Source of the DNA: Clostridiales bacterium
Lineage (GTDB): Bacteria; Bacillota; Clostridia; Lachnospirales; CAG-274
DNA: 16,681 bases
Direction: 5' to 3'
Assembly (NCBI GenBank): GCA_021203425.1
Contig: JAJQBF010000069.1
Location: forward strand, 1-16,681
Part shown: positions 7,835 to 14,506 of the stretch, piece by piece
Layout: every line of letters starts with the position of its first letter
How positions within the stretch are numbered: the stretch's first letter is position 1
The notes under the pieces: model-generated
Told to the model about the DNA's origin: nothing
Databases searched by the model: none
The model's input: only the letters and a program-made list of their open reading frames with translations
Translations under genes and position numbers: made by a program

Positions 7835-10380
7835 TCCCTGAAGAATTGAAAAGAGGTAAGCGTTGGGTTAATTTCAGACTAATGCCGGATAAAGACGGAG
7901 GCAAGCCGAGAAAGGTTCCCATTAACCCGGAGACAGGCAGAAACGCAGCGTCCAATAAGCCTGAGACATGGACTGACTTTCCGACCGTAGCTGATGCTGT
8001 GGAAATGTACGGTTTCACAGGTATAGGCAGAATGTTTGTAAAATAGGATGGTTATGTCGGAGTTGACATTGACCACTGTTATGACCCTGAAAGATGTCAG
8101 TTCAATGAAGTCGCAGCGGCAATATTAGCGAAGCAACTCACATTTGCAGAGTTTTCTCCGTCTGGAGACGGTGTGCATTTATGGTTCAAAGGTGAGAAAC
8201 CAAAGGGCAGCAGTAAAAATTCCGAAACAGGTGTCGAGATGTATGATTCGGGACGTTATTTCACTGTGACCGGAAAGAAGCTGCCTAGTGCTTTAACGGA
8301 AGTTGCACAGGATAACGGCACACTTGCCTGGATTCATGAGAATTATGTTTCAAAGAAACGAGGACCCAAAGAAAAAACGAAGAATAAAACATCTTCCGTA
8401 ATTGCTCCGGCGAAGCTCACGGACGAAGAGATTTTGGAGAAAGCACAGTCAGCCAAAGGCGGAGATATATTTCAGATGCTTTGGGAAGGCAAGTGGCAGG
8501 AGAAGTATCAGAGCCAGTCTGAGGCTGATATGGCACTGTGTCTGGAATTATCCTTCTGGTCAGGCAAGGATAAGGAGCAGATGGACAGGCTTTTCCGTCA
8601 GTCCGGGTTATTCCGTCAAAAATGGGACGTGGCACACAGAAGCGATGGTACAACCTATGGGCAGGAGACTTTGGACAAGGCAATCGAAAAAACAGAGGAA
8701 ATATATAATCCGGCTGACGTAAGTCCTGTGTTTGAAGCCAACGGAAGGTATCTCCGTCAGAAGGGAGACACAGCTTATCCCATAACAAATTTTGTGATGG
8801 TTCCGATTGAGATGATTAAATCTGAGGACGAAGCACAGTTATGTGCCGACCTTGTGACTACGCATGGTGAGAAATACAGGCTTACGTCCATGACCACAGA
8901 CTTTGCCAATCAGCAAAAGTTTAAAAATCTGCTGAACAAAAACACTATTGCTCTGTCTTACTTCGGTTCAGACGGTGACTTGGAGCTTTTGAAAACCTAT
9001 ATTTCTCAGCTTGAGTGGACGGAGAAATTTGGTGTCAAGGCTCTCGGTGTTTATGAATACGCAGGTCGGTATGTATTTGTTACTACAGAGGGAAGTATGG
9101 AACGCGGCGGCACTGCCGTTGATGAAATTGTTCAGCTTGAAAAATATAAGAGTATACAGACAGGCATCTTAAGCTGTGATATGCTGGCGAAAGAAAAGCT
9201 GCCTGAGCGTGGGTATTGGCTTATGAATTACAATGAGCCTGCAAAAGCAATATCCATTCTATCGTGGTGTGCCGGATGTTTCCTGAAAGAACATATGAAA
9301 CGCTGCGGTATAAAGTTTCCGCACCTGTTTCTGATTGGTGAAGCCGGAAGCGGCAAGTCTACAACCCTTGAAAAAATTATACTGCCTATATTCTCGACAT
9401 CAAAGGTTATGGCGGCAACACAGGTCACACAGTTCACGCTTATGAAAGATGCCGCTTCGTCAAATGTGATTCCATTGCCCCTAGATGAGTTCAAGCCTTC
9501 AAAAATCGACAGGCAGAGACTCAGTGTATTATATAACCATTTCCGTGATGCCTATGACGGTCATAACGGAGTAAGAGGTCGTGCAGACCAAACTGTAGTT
9601 GTTTATGAACTGGCGGCACCTCTTGTTGTTGCAGGTGAAGAATCTGCTGACGAAGCAGCTATACGTGAAAGAAGCGTTGAATTGTTGTTTTCAAAGAAGG
9701 ACTTAAAGGTCGCTGACCGCAGATTAGCTTTTAACTGTATTGCCTTTGCACCTGAGATACTCGGAGACCTCGGTCGTTCAATTTTAGACATAGCACTGTC
9801 TGTTCACCCTGATGAGGTGGCAAAGTGGCACAAAGAAGGTCTTGGAAATTTTGAAAAAATGCTTCCGAGCAGAGTTTTGAATAATCTGGCTTGCTGTAAT
9901 GTTGGGCCGAAGTTATTGGAAACACTCTGTATGCAATATGGCTATACTTGGGATAATGTATTTCCGTTTAAAACGGAGGCTTGTATTAAGTATCTTCAAT
10001 TCGCTGCACAGGATTATCTTCTTGAGGGCAGCACACACAACCGCAGCATAATTGATGAAACCTTTGAAATAATGGCAAGAATGAAACTCGACCCAAAGGC
10101 TGATTACACGATTTCTCCCGATGGGAAGAAGCTGTATATCCGTCTGCGAGACGTTTATGACAGATATACAAGGTATCGTAAAGACTGTGCTATTGTGGGT
10201 GAGTGTCTCCCGTATTCACAGTTTTTACATCAACTGAAACACTCGGATATATTTTTGGAGTCGAATGCACAGAAAAGAATAGGCTCGGAGAACAGGAAGT
10301 GCTGGGTTGTAGATTTTGAATTGTTGAACAGCCGTTGTGACGTGTCAGGTTTTGATAATACAGAAATTGAACCGATGTAA
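7831..10380 (+). pseudogene. Primase-polymerase/helicase fusion, internal TAG
   Basis: Across one TAG the gene encodes about 849 residues. The N-terminal part is an archaeo-eukaryotic primase/polymerase domain: GVDID (about 76-80) for metal binding, FSPSGDGVHLWF with the conserved His, and GRYFTVTG. A middle domain (SEADMALCLELSFWSGKD, then QMDRLFRQSGL) links primase to helicase in related phage proteins. The helicase part has Walker A LIGEAGSGKS (501-510) and Walker B PLPLDEF (552-553 are D-E). It would unwind and prime the phage genome. TAG at 8044 (codon 72) falls between MFVK and DGYVGVDID, just before the metal-binding motif, so a truncated product lacks all activity. AAAGGAGA at 7813-7820 supports the start. 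The remaining 778 codons are open. Confidence 0.88.
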
Positions 10381-10446
10381 ACTTTGGGAATATGGGTCGG
10401 CGGGGCTTGGCTTCCGCCACCCGGATTTTTCCACAGAAATATTTTT

Positions 10447-10467
10447 TGTAACCTTGTAACTGTAACC
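10447..10467 (+). repeat. Triple TGTAAC repeat
   Basis: TGTAACC (10447-10453), TGTAACT (10455-10461) and TGTAACC (10461-10467) lie almost head to tail, 7-8 bases apart. One inverted copy, GGTTACA, lies at 10571-10577. The spacing is shorter than a helical turn, so a single protein may not bind all copies at once. Confidence 0.6.
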
Positions 10468-10510
10468 TTTGATTTTTTGATACTAAAGCTATCGCGGAAA
10501 TAATTTCTTT

Positions 10511-10545
10511 ATACGTGTGCGCGAGCGCGAGCGTGCGTATATATA
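10511..10545. repeat. Alternating purine/pyrimidine GC block with GCGCGA repeats
   Basis: About 35 bases alternate purine and pyrimidine, broken only where GAG occurs, and include two direct GCGCGA copies (10519-10530) flanked by ATACG and CGTAT. It is very GC-rich inside an AT-rich gap. Such DNA can adopt left-handed or cruciform shapes when supercoiled; a biological role here is inferred. Confidence 0.5.
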
Positions 10546-10749
10546 AAGCACTAAAAACGAGGGTTGCCGGGGTTACAGGATACATATGGAGGAACACAAA
10601 TGTTAGAAAAAGATATTGTGAATGTTATTATGAAATATCTGCGGTCGCTGCCAAATTGCTTCTGCTGGAAGGAACACGGCGGAATGTATGGTACGGCAGG
10701 AATCCCCGATATTATTGCCTGTGTAAACGGCAGATTTTACGGTTTTGAA

Positions 10750-10756
10750 GTAAAGA
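10750..10756. repeat. Target site duplication, left copy (GTAAAGA)
   Basis: The 7 bases directly outside the left inverted repeat of the IS match positions 12090-12096 outside the right one. They were a single copy inside the VRR-NUC gene. Confidence 0.85.
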
Positions 10757-10803
10757 CTATAAATGAGCAATTTTTATAATTATTGGTAAAATTACACAAA
10801 AAG

Positions 10804-11982
10804 TTACCCTACCAATGCAGGTACTTCTTCAAAGGGAATATTATTTTTACCGGAATCATAGATATACCGGATATATTCCTTTTTGAGCTGTTTTGCAAAA
10901 TAATCATATCCTTCTTCAAATGAGCATAACCTGCCTGTACAATTACAGCAAAGAAAATGTGTAAGGGACATAAGCAGCCAGTATCTTCTTATACCCAAAG
11001 ATTTGCGGATTTGATATTTATCAATGGCAAGTTTATCTTTGGTCTGACGAAAAAATACTTCTATCTGCCAACGATTTGTATAGATGTTCAGTATTTCTTC
11101 GGTTGTCAAGGAGGTATCTGTACTTATAAATGCTCTAAGCGCAATTGTGTTTCCAAAAGCCTCTTTTGGATAGCTGATTAAAACAACAGTATCTGTTATT
11201 CCGTTGGTTTTGCCTTCATAACGATAAACGTAAAACTGTCTTTTGCCGACTGTCACAAGGTCAATATTTCTGTCAGTTTCACGCATAAAAGAAGCAAAAT
11301 TTTTGATTTGCTGTTTTATTCCGCAAGGATAAATTATTCTGTTTGTTTTAATCGCACCTACGGTATAGAAGCCCTTTTGCAAAAAAGCACTCATTATGCT
11401 GAGGGATGTATACCAACAATCACACAAAAAATATGACACTACAGGTGTTTCAGGCAGTTCTTCGGCTATATTTTTTACAATATCAACCTTTGAAATTGCT
11501 TTGTTATACATTACAAAAGCATAGTTCAGCGTTATTCCGTTACAAGAAAGCATTACAGAAACTGCCTGATGACCGTAATCTTGCTTTTTCTTTAAGTGAG
11601 ATTGGTGAAAATACGCATCTTGTATTGGATGCAAAGCCTTTGACGAGGGCTTTGTTTTTGAAGCGATGGTATCATCTGCAATGCAGTAAATCGGTTTGCC
11701 GGAACGGAGTGCTTCGTTATATATAACATTTATAACAGACATTTTTAATATATCTTCAAGCTGCTGTGTATTCCATTTGCTGTTATTCAAAAAATATGCA
11801 ATTGTGGTTCTGTGGTTTAAGCTGTATTTTTCAAAATCTACGGTTTTACCATTATAACCTTTCATAAACACAGTTATGATTATGGTTATAAAATGTTTAA
11901 CAGCTATATCTTTAAATAAAAAAGTTATATTTAATTCGTCTAAACACTTGAAAATAATTGTATCATGGTGTATATTAATCAT
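10804..11982 (-). CDS. IS4-superfamily DDE transposase
   Basis: A 392-residue transposase that cuts and joins the element's ends. The DDE triad is visible: D103/D104 in CIADDTIASKT, D188 in FLCDCWYTS, and E308 within the IS4-type signature Y-2-R-3-E-6-K (Y301, R304, E308, K315 in YTNRWQIEVFFRQTK). Residues 130-190 and 240-300 provide the expected beta strands between them. The start at 11982 follows AGGAG at 11992-11996. It is read against all neighbouring phage genes and has its own promoter. The frame is open with all key residues present, so the enzyme is probably active. Confidence 0.9.
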   Translation of the reverse strand: MINIHHDTIIFKCLDELNITFLFKDIAVKHFITIIITVFMKGYNGKTVDFEKYSLNHRTTIAYFLNNSKWNTQQLEDILKMSVINVIYNEALRSGKPIYCIADDTIASKTKPSSKALHPIQDAYFHQSHLKKKQDYGHQAVSVMLSCNGITLNYAFVMYNKAISKVDIVKNIAEELPETPVVSYFLCDCWYTSLSIMSAFLQKGFYTVGAIKTNRIIYPCGIKQQIKNFASFMRETDRNIDLVTVGKRQFYVYRYEGKTNGITDTVVLISYPKEAFGNTIALRAFISTDTSLTTEEILNIYTNRWQIEVFFRQTKDKLAIDKYQIRKSLGIRRYWLLMSLTHFLCCNCTGRLCSFEEGYDYFAKQLKKEYIRYIYDSGKNNIPFEEVPALVG

Positions 11983-11984
11983 AT

Positions 11985-12052
11985 GGACATCAACTCCTAT
12001 CTTGTTAATGTTTGGTGGTAATTACATTATACAATTATTTGAAGTTGATGTC
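11985..12052 (-). promoter_or_regulatory. Inverted repeat hiding the transposase ribosome binding site
   Basis: On the - strand, GACATCAACTTC (12052-12041) can pair with GGAGTTGATGTC (11997-11986), a 12-bp stem with one G-T pair. The second arm contains the GGAG of the transposase ribosome binding site. Long transcripts reading in from outside would fold and block translation. Transcripts from the internal promoter start after the first arm and stay open. The same logic is known for IS10 and IS50; here it is inferred. Confidence 0.6.
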
Positions 12053-12054
12053 TG
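12026..12054 (-). promoter_or_regulatory. Transposase promoter
   Basis: On the - strand, CAGACA (12054-12049) lies exactly 17 bases before a consensus TATAAT (12031-12026). Transcription would begin near 12018, between the arms of the inverted repeat and about 35 bases before the transposase start. Confidence 0.6.
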
Positions 12055-12089
12055 TTTTTGTGCAACTTTTTATTTTTGCTCATTTATAG

Positions 12090-12096
12090 GTAAAGA
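12090..12096. repeat. Target site duplication, right copy (GTAAAGA)
   Basis: Matches 10750-10756 and lies directly outside the right inverted repeat. The VRR-NUC reading frame resumes from here (EKGKPTALQEAT). Confidence 0.85.
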
Positions 12097-12252
12097 CCGA
12101 AAAAGGCAAGCCAACTGCTTTGCAGGAGGCAACAATCAGAAAAATCCTCGCCGCAGGCGGAACAGCTGTGGTTGTTCACTCGGTTGACGAGGTGCGGAGC
12201 ATATTGGAAGGCTCCGTTCACTGAATACAAAGATAACAAAGAGAGATCGATT

Positions 12253-12269
12253 ACATAGATACACTGATT
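12253..12269 (+). repeat. 17-bp repeat, copy 2 (ACATAGATACACTGATT)
   Basis: An exact match to 3749-3765 in the same direction. It lies in the 110-base gap between VRR-NUC and the next gene, 66 bases before that gene's start. Both copies therefore lie just upstream of a + strand gene in the replication-to-late part of the phage. Confidence 0.7.
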
Positions 12270-12334
12270 CATTGCTGCAATGCCTCACTGAAAAACTTCA
12301 AAAAATTCTAATTTCAGAAAAGGAGGTTTGTAAC

Positions 12335-12562
12335 ATGAATGGTTATCAATCACTGGCAAATGCCATTGTGGAAAAGGCGGCAGAGGATTATATCAAGGCA
12401 TTAAAAGCCTTGAAGAAAAATCCGGATTACTTTATAGCACAGCAGATGAAAAATGACTATGAGAGATTTTTTAAATCACAGTGGATACAGGTTTTGACTT
12501 CTGTGAATAGTATATGGTTAATGGATAAGCTGAGAAAGGCGGTGGGGTATCATGACTGCTAA
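12335..12562 (+). CDS. Small phage protein of unknown function
   Basis: A 75-residue, mainly helical protein (LANAIVEKAAEDYIKALKALKK, split by NPD, then MKNDYERFFKSQW). I recognise it only as a type of small gene commonly found directly before DUF1492 in Clostridia prophages. AAAAGGAGG at 12318-12326 lies 8 bases before the ATG at 12335; the upstream start at 12272 has no such site. Its last 11 bases overlap the next gene, so translation is probably coupled and the two products may work together. Confidence 0.65.
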   Translation: MNGYQSLANAIVEKAAEDYIKALKALKKNPDYFIAQQMKNDYERFFKSQWIQVLTSVNSIWLMDKLRKAVGYHDC

Positions 12563-12959
12563 AGAATATTTACAGCAGGCAATTCGCCTTGATGAAAGAA
12601 TTAACAGCAAAATTGCTCAACTTGATGCTTTAAATGATCTTTCTACCAAGTGCACCTCCACTATTACGGATATGCCGAGAAATTCAAGTCCGAGTGTTTC
12701 AAAACTTGAAGATGTTGTTGTCAAAATAATTGATTTGCAGAACAGCATTAATAACGATATTAATCTGCTTATAGATTTAAAGCGTGAAATGACTAATGTT
12801 ATAAAAAATGTAAATGATGTTGATTGCCGGTTGCTTTTAGAATTTCGCTATCTCTGTGGACACTCGTGGGAGGATATTGCAGTAGAGTTGGGATATACTA
12901 CCCGAAATATACATTACCTACATAGACAGGCTCTTAAGTTGATTGAAGTGCCGGAATAA
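12552..12959 (+). CDS. DUF1492/sigma-like late gene regulator
   Basis: A 135-residue protein. The N-terminal half is a long helical segment (EYLQQAIRLDERINSKIAQLDAL...). The C-terminal 40 residues (LLLEFRYLCGHSWEDIAVELGYTTRNIHYLHRQALKLI) form a sigma-70 region-4-like helix-turn-helix, the layout of DUF1492 proteins. These are thought to activate late phage transcription, like ArpU-type regulators. The gene sits at the end of the early genes, directly before a repeat-rich control region and the MazF-to-metK operon, which suits that role. The start lies inside the preceding gene. It appears intact. Confidence 0.75.
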   Translation: MTAKEYLQQAIRLDERINSKIAQLDALNDLSTKCTSTITDMPRNSSPSVSKLEDVVVKIIDLQNSINNDINLLIDLKREMTNVIKNVNDVDCRLLLEFRYLCGHSWEDIAVELGYTTRNIHYLHRQALKLIEVPE

Positions 12960-12962
12960 AAG

Positions 12963-13008
12963 TTTGCACAGTTTTTCACTTTTTTCACCTATTGACTTGT
13001 GGTATGAT
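12963..13008 (+). promoter_or_regulatory. Possible late promoter with phased TTTNCAC repeats
   Basis: TTTGCAC (12963), TTTTCAC (12973) and TTTTCAC (12982) repeat every 9-10 bases, about one helical turn, and end 14 bases before a TATGAT (13003-13008). No normal -35 box is present 17 bases upstream. The only TTGACT is 5 bases away. This arrangement suggests a promoter that depends on an activator bound to the repeats, and the DUF1492 protein encoded just before is the obvious candidate. This is inferred from position. Confidence 0.5.
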
Positions 13009-13027
13009 AAACTCAACAAAATTATCA

Positions 13028-13062
13028 GAAGCCTTCAAGGGATTAATCCTGCGAGGGCTTTC
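13028..13062 (+). terminator. Possible hairpin terminator or attenuator before the mazF-like gene
   Basis: GAAGCC and GGCTTTC pair at the base, with an inner AGGA/TCCT helix. The structure is followed by the pyrimidine-rich TTTCTTTATG. It lies just downstream of the possible late promoter, so it could end early transcripts or attenuate late ones. The stem is imperfect. Confidence 0.35.
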
Positions 13063-13097
13063 TTTATGTACAAAATCAGAAAGGAAGGTGAAAATGA

Positions 13098-13571
13098 ATG
13101 GGCAGACGAAACAAACATAAGGTCGAGAGAATACCGACCCTTGACACCCCGGATGCCTGCCATGACTGGCTTGATAGGTATAAACCAAGACCTACAGTAG
13201 TCAGGCAGTGGGAAGTCTGGTATGCGTGGCTTGGCAATCACCCTTATTCCTCTGTGCAGGAAGGTGATCGCCCTGTGCTTATTATGAGCAATGACCACAA
13301 TACCAGGTTTTCAAACACTGTGACCATAATTCCCTTTACTACGAAAATGAAGAGGCTTGAACTTCCATCTCATGTGGTAATCGGCAGAATTGATGGCTGG
13401 GACAAAAGTAAGGATTCTTTAGCGCTTATGGAACAGATGACTACCATTGACAAGCGGCGGCTTATGAGTAAGGTCGGAGAAATAACCGATGTTGCTACAA
13501 AAGAAAAGCTGACAAGGGCTGTTATGGCACAGCTTGGTCTAAATAAAAATTTCGAGGAGGAAACGGAATGA
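13098..13571 (+). CDS. PemK/MazF-family toxin-like protein
   Basis: A 157-residue protein with a PemK/MazF fold after an N-terminal extension of about 37 residues (WLDRYKPRPTVVRQWEVWYAWLG). Core motifs are GDRPVLIMSND, a central strand TVTIIPFTT, and DSLALMEQMTTIDKRRLMSKVGEI near the end. Family members cut mRNA. No antitoxin-like gene lies before it, unlike standard mazEF pairs, so it may be an orphan or have another role in phage growth. The start at 13098 is preferred over the overlapping ATG at 13094; the ribosome binding site is AAGGAAGG at 13081-13088. The stop overlaps the next start (ATGA), and the C-terminus FEEETE encodes the next ribosome binding site. Confidence 0.75.
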   Translation: MGRRNKHKVERIPTLDTPDACHDWLDRYKPRPTVVRQWEVWYAWLGNHPYSSVQEGDRPVLIMSNDHNTRFSNTVTIIPFTTKMKRLELPSHVVIGRIDGWDKSKDSLALMEQMTTIDKRRLMSKVGEITDVATKEKLTRAVMAQLGLNKNFEEETE

Positions 13572-14104
13572 CAAGAAGTGAAGTTTTAAATGCAGCGGAA
13601 AAATGTGTCTGTGAGGACAGGGATAAGCAGTATGGTTCACCGGAGGACAACTTCGCAAGAATAGCCGCACTGTGGAGTAATTACAAAGGCTTTACCTTTA
13701 CTCCAAAGGATGTGTCTGTGATGATGGTTTTGGTAAAGGTCGCAAGGCTGTCCAGTGGAGACAGCATTGGCAACTACGTGGATATTGCAGGGTACGCTGC
13801 CTGCGGCGGCGAGATTTCTTCAAACAACGAAATTAATAAAAAGAATGTCGCAGCGGAAAGCATAGAACCGAAAAAACCTGCTGAAATTTACAAGATTCCA
13901 TACAAGCAGTGGAAACTCATTATAAAACAAGGCATGGAAAATGTGCCTCGTGAAAAGTTCTACTTCCACAACGGAATAGAATGGATTGGTGTGGATAACA
14001 GCACAGGCGAACTGTGGACAGAAGAATTTCTTACAGAGAAGGGCTGTGTCGCATGGCTTGAAGACGACTATGCTTCGGAGGATTTCGAGGAGGAAACAGA
14101 ATGA
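13568..14104 (+). CDS. DUF6378-like phage protein
   Basis: A 178-residue protein. The first 80 residues (AEKCVCEDRDKQYGSPEDNFARIAALW, then KVARLSSGDSIGNYVDIAGYAACGGE) match the DUF6378 pattern, a phage family of unknown function with conserved charged residues typical of an enzyme or nucleotide-binding fold. The rest (YKIPYKQWKLIIKQGM ...) looks like a separate, less conserved domain, so this may be a fusion. The gene is coupled by ATGA overlaps on both sides. Its C-terminus FEEETE repeats that of the MazF-like protein. Confidence 0.65.
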   Translation: MTRSEVLNAAEKCVCEDRDKQYGSPEDNFARIAALWSNYKGFTFTPKDVSVMMVLVKVARLSSGDSIGNYVDIAGYAACGGEISSNNEINKKNVAAESIEPKKPAEIYKIPYKQWKLIIKQGMENVPREKFYFHNGIEWIGVDNSTGELWTEEFLTEKGCVAWLEDDYASEDFEEETE

Positions 14105-14490
14105 AACGATTAAGAGAATTAACAGCGGTGTTGGTCACAGTAGGAATTGTAATTGCGGTGTTAGTTGGCTGTACCGAGGTAAACCATAACATTTCACAAG
14201 AAGCCAATAACTTCAATGTGTCGAGGAGACTGGAAGTCATAAATGCCAGGACAGATAAGCCGCTTTTTGAACTTATCGGCAACTTTGCACTGACAAACAA
14301 TGCGGAGAATGAGCTTGTGGTTATGGTGGAGCTTGAAGACGGAACGTATAAAAAACACTATATTTACCTGAACGATTACACAATGTATGTGGTTGAGGAC
14401 TTAAGCGGTTCGGATGTCAGTCCGTTCCAGTATGAAATCCATGTCCTGCCTGAACAGTTTAAAGTGTTCTCGCTACAGAGTGTGGATTAA
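14101..14490 (+). CDS. Beta-sandwich-like phage lipoprotein
   Basis: A 129-residue protein with a lipoprotein signal: KRLRE, a hydrophobic stretch, then lipobox LVGC with Cys24 as the lipid site. It would be anchored outside the cell membrane. The mature part is rich in short beta strands (RLEVINARTDKPLFELIGNF, ELVVMVELED, KKHYIYLNDY) and resembles small lipoproteins of Clostridia prophages whose function is unknown; a host surface change or superinfection block is possible but speculative. The start overlaps the preceding stop, with GAGGAGG at 14087-14093. It is intact. Confidence 0.7.
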   Translation: MKRLRELTAVLVTVGIVIAVLVGCTEVNHNISQEANNFNVSRRLEVINARTDKPLFELIGNFALTNNAENELVVMVELEDGTYKKHYIYLNDYTMYVVEDLSGSDVSPFQYEIHVLPEQFKVFSLQSVD

Positions 14491-14506
14491 AGGAGGAGAA
14501 GACAGA

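Larger units (their letters stand above)
10381..10599. promoter_or_regulatory. Non-coding repeat-rich region, possible origin or control site
   Basis: This 219-base gap has no convincing gene. It contains a weak GGCGG/CCGCC dyad (10400-10420), three TGTAAC repeats (10447-10467), an AT-rich stretch, a GC-rich alternating purine/pyrimidine block (10511-10545) and an inverted GGTTACA copy at 10571. It lies between the primase-helicase and VRR-NUC genes. Short repeats next to AT-rich DNA suggest a protein-binding site or replication origin, which is inference. GGAGG at 10588-10592 serves the next gene. Confidence 0.45.
10757..12089 (-). mobile_element. Complete IS4-superfamily insertion sequence, 1333 bp
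   Basis: The ends are perfect 14-bp inverted repeats, CTATAAATGAGCAA at 10757-10770 and its complement at 12076-12089, flanked by the 7-bp duplication GTAAAGA. One transposase gene fills most of the element on the - strand. The element is visibly richer in A+T than the phage genes around it, as expected for a newcomer. Intact ends, an exact duplication and an open transposase point to a recent insertion. I cannot assign the precise IS group; a 7-bp duplication is not typical of the IS4 subgroups I know. Confidence 0.93.
10600..12224 (+). pseudogene. VRR-NUC nuclease split by an insertion sequence
   Basis: Joining 10600-10756 to 12097-12224 gives 94 residues of a VRR-NUC domain, a PD-(D/E)XK-type nuclease found in phages. 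The catalytic set is GIPDII followed by FYGFEVKT, and the tail is ALQEATIRKILAAGGTAVVVHSVDEV. The IS lands on the Val-Lys codons of EVK. The left piece now ends after 59 residues (EVKTINEQFL) and lacks the last helices and strand; the right piece has no start. ATGGAGGA at 10586-10593 supports the ATG at 10600. In related phages this enzyme is thought to process branched DNA with the replication proteins. Excision would restore the frame exactly. Confidence 0.9.

Noticed and set aside
8402..8788. Open frames of 106 and 123 codons inside the primase gene
   Set aside because: They lie wholly within the well-supported primase-helicase frame, are rich in Arg, Pro and Ser as shadows usually are, and have no ribosome binding site.
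11406..11726. Open frame on the + strand inside the IS (also 10957-11181 and 11876-12187)
   Set aside because: These are opposite-strand shadows of the transposase, without ribosome binding sites or recognisable motifs.
12992..13008. TTGACT and TATGAT as an ordinary promoter
   Set aside because: Only 5 bases separate them, far from the 16-18 needed. TATGAT is kept as part of a possible activator-dependent promoter.
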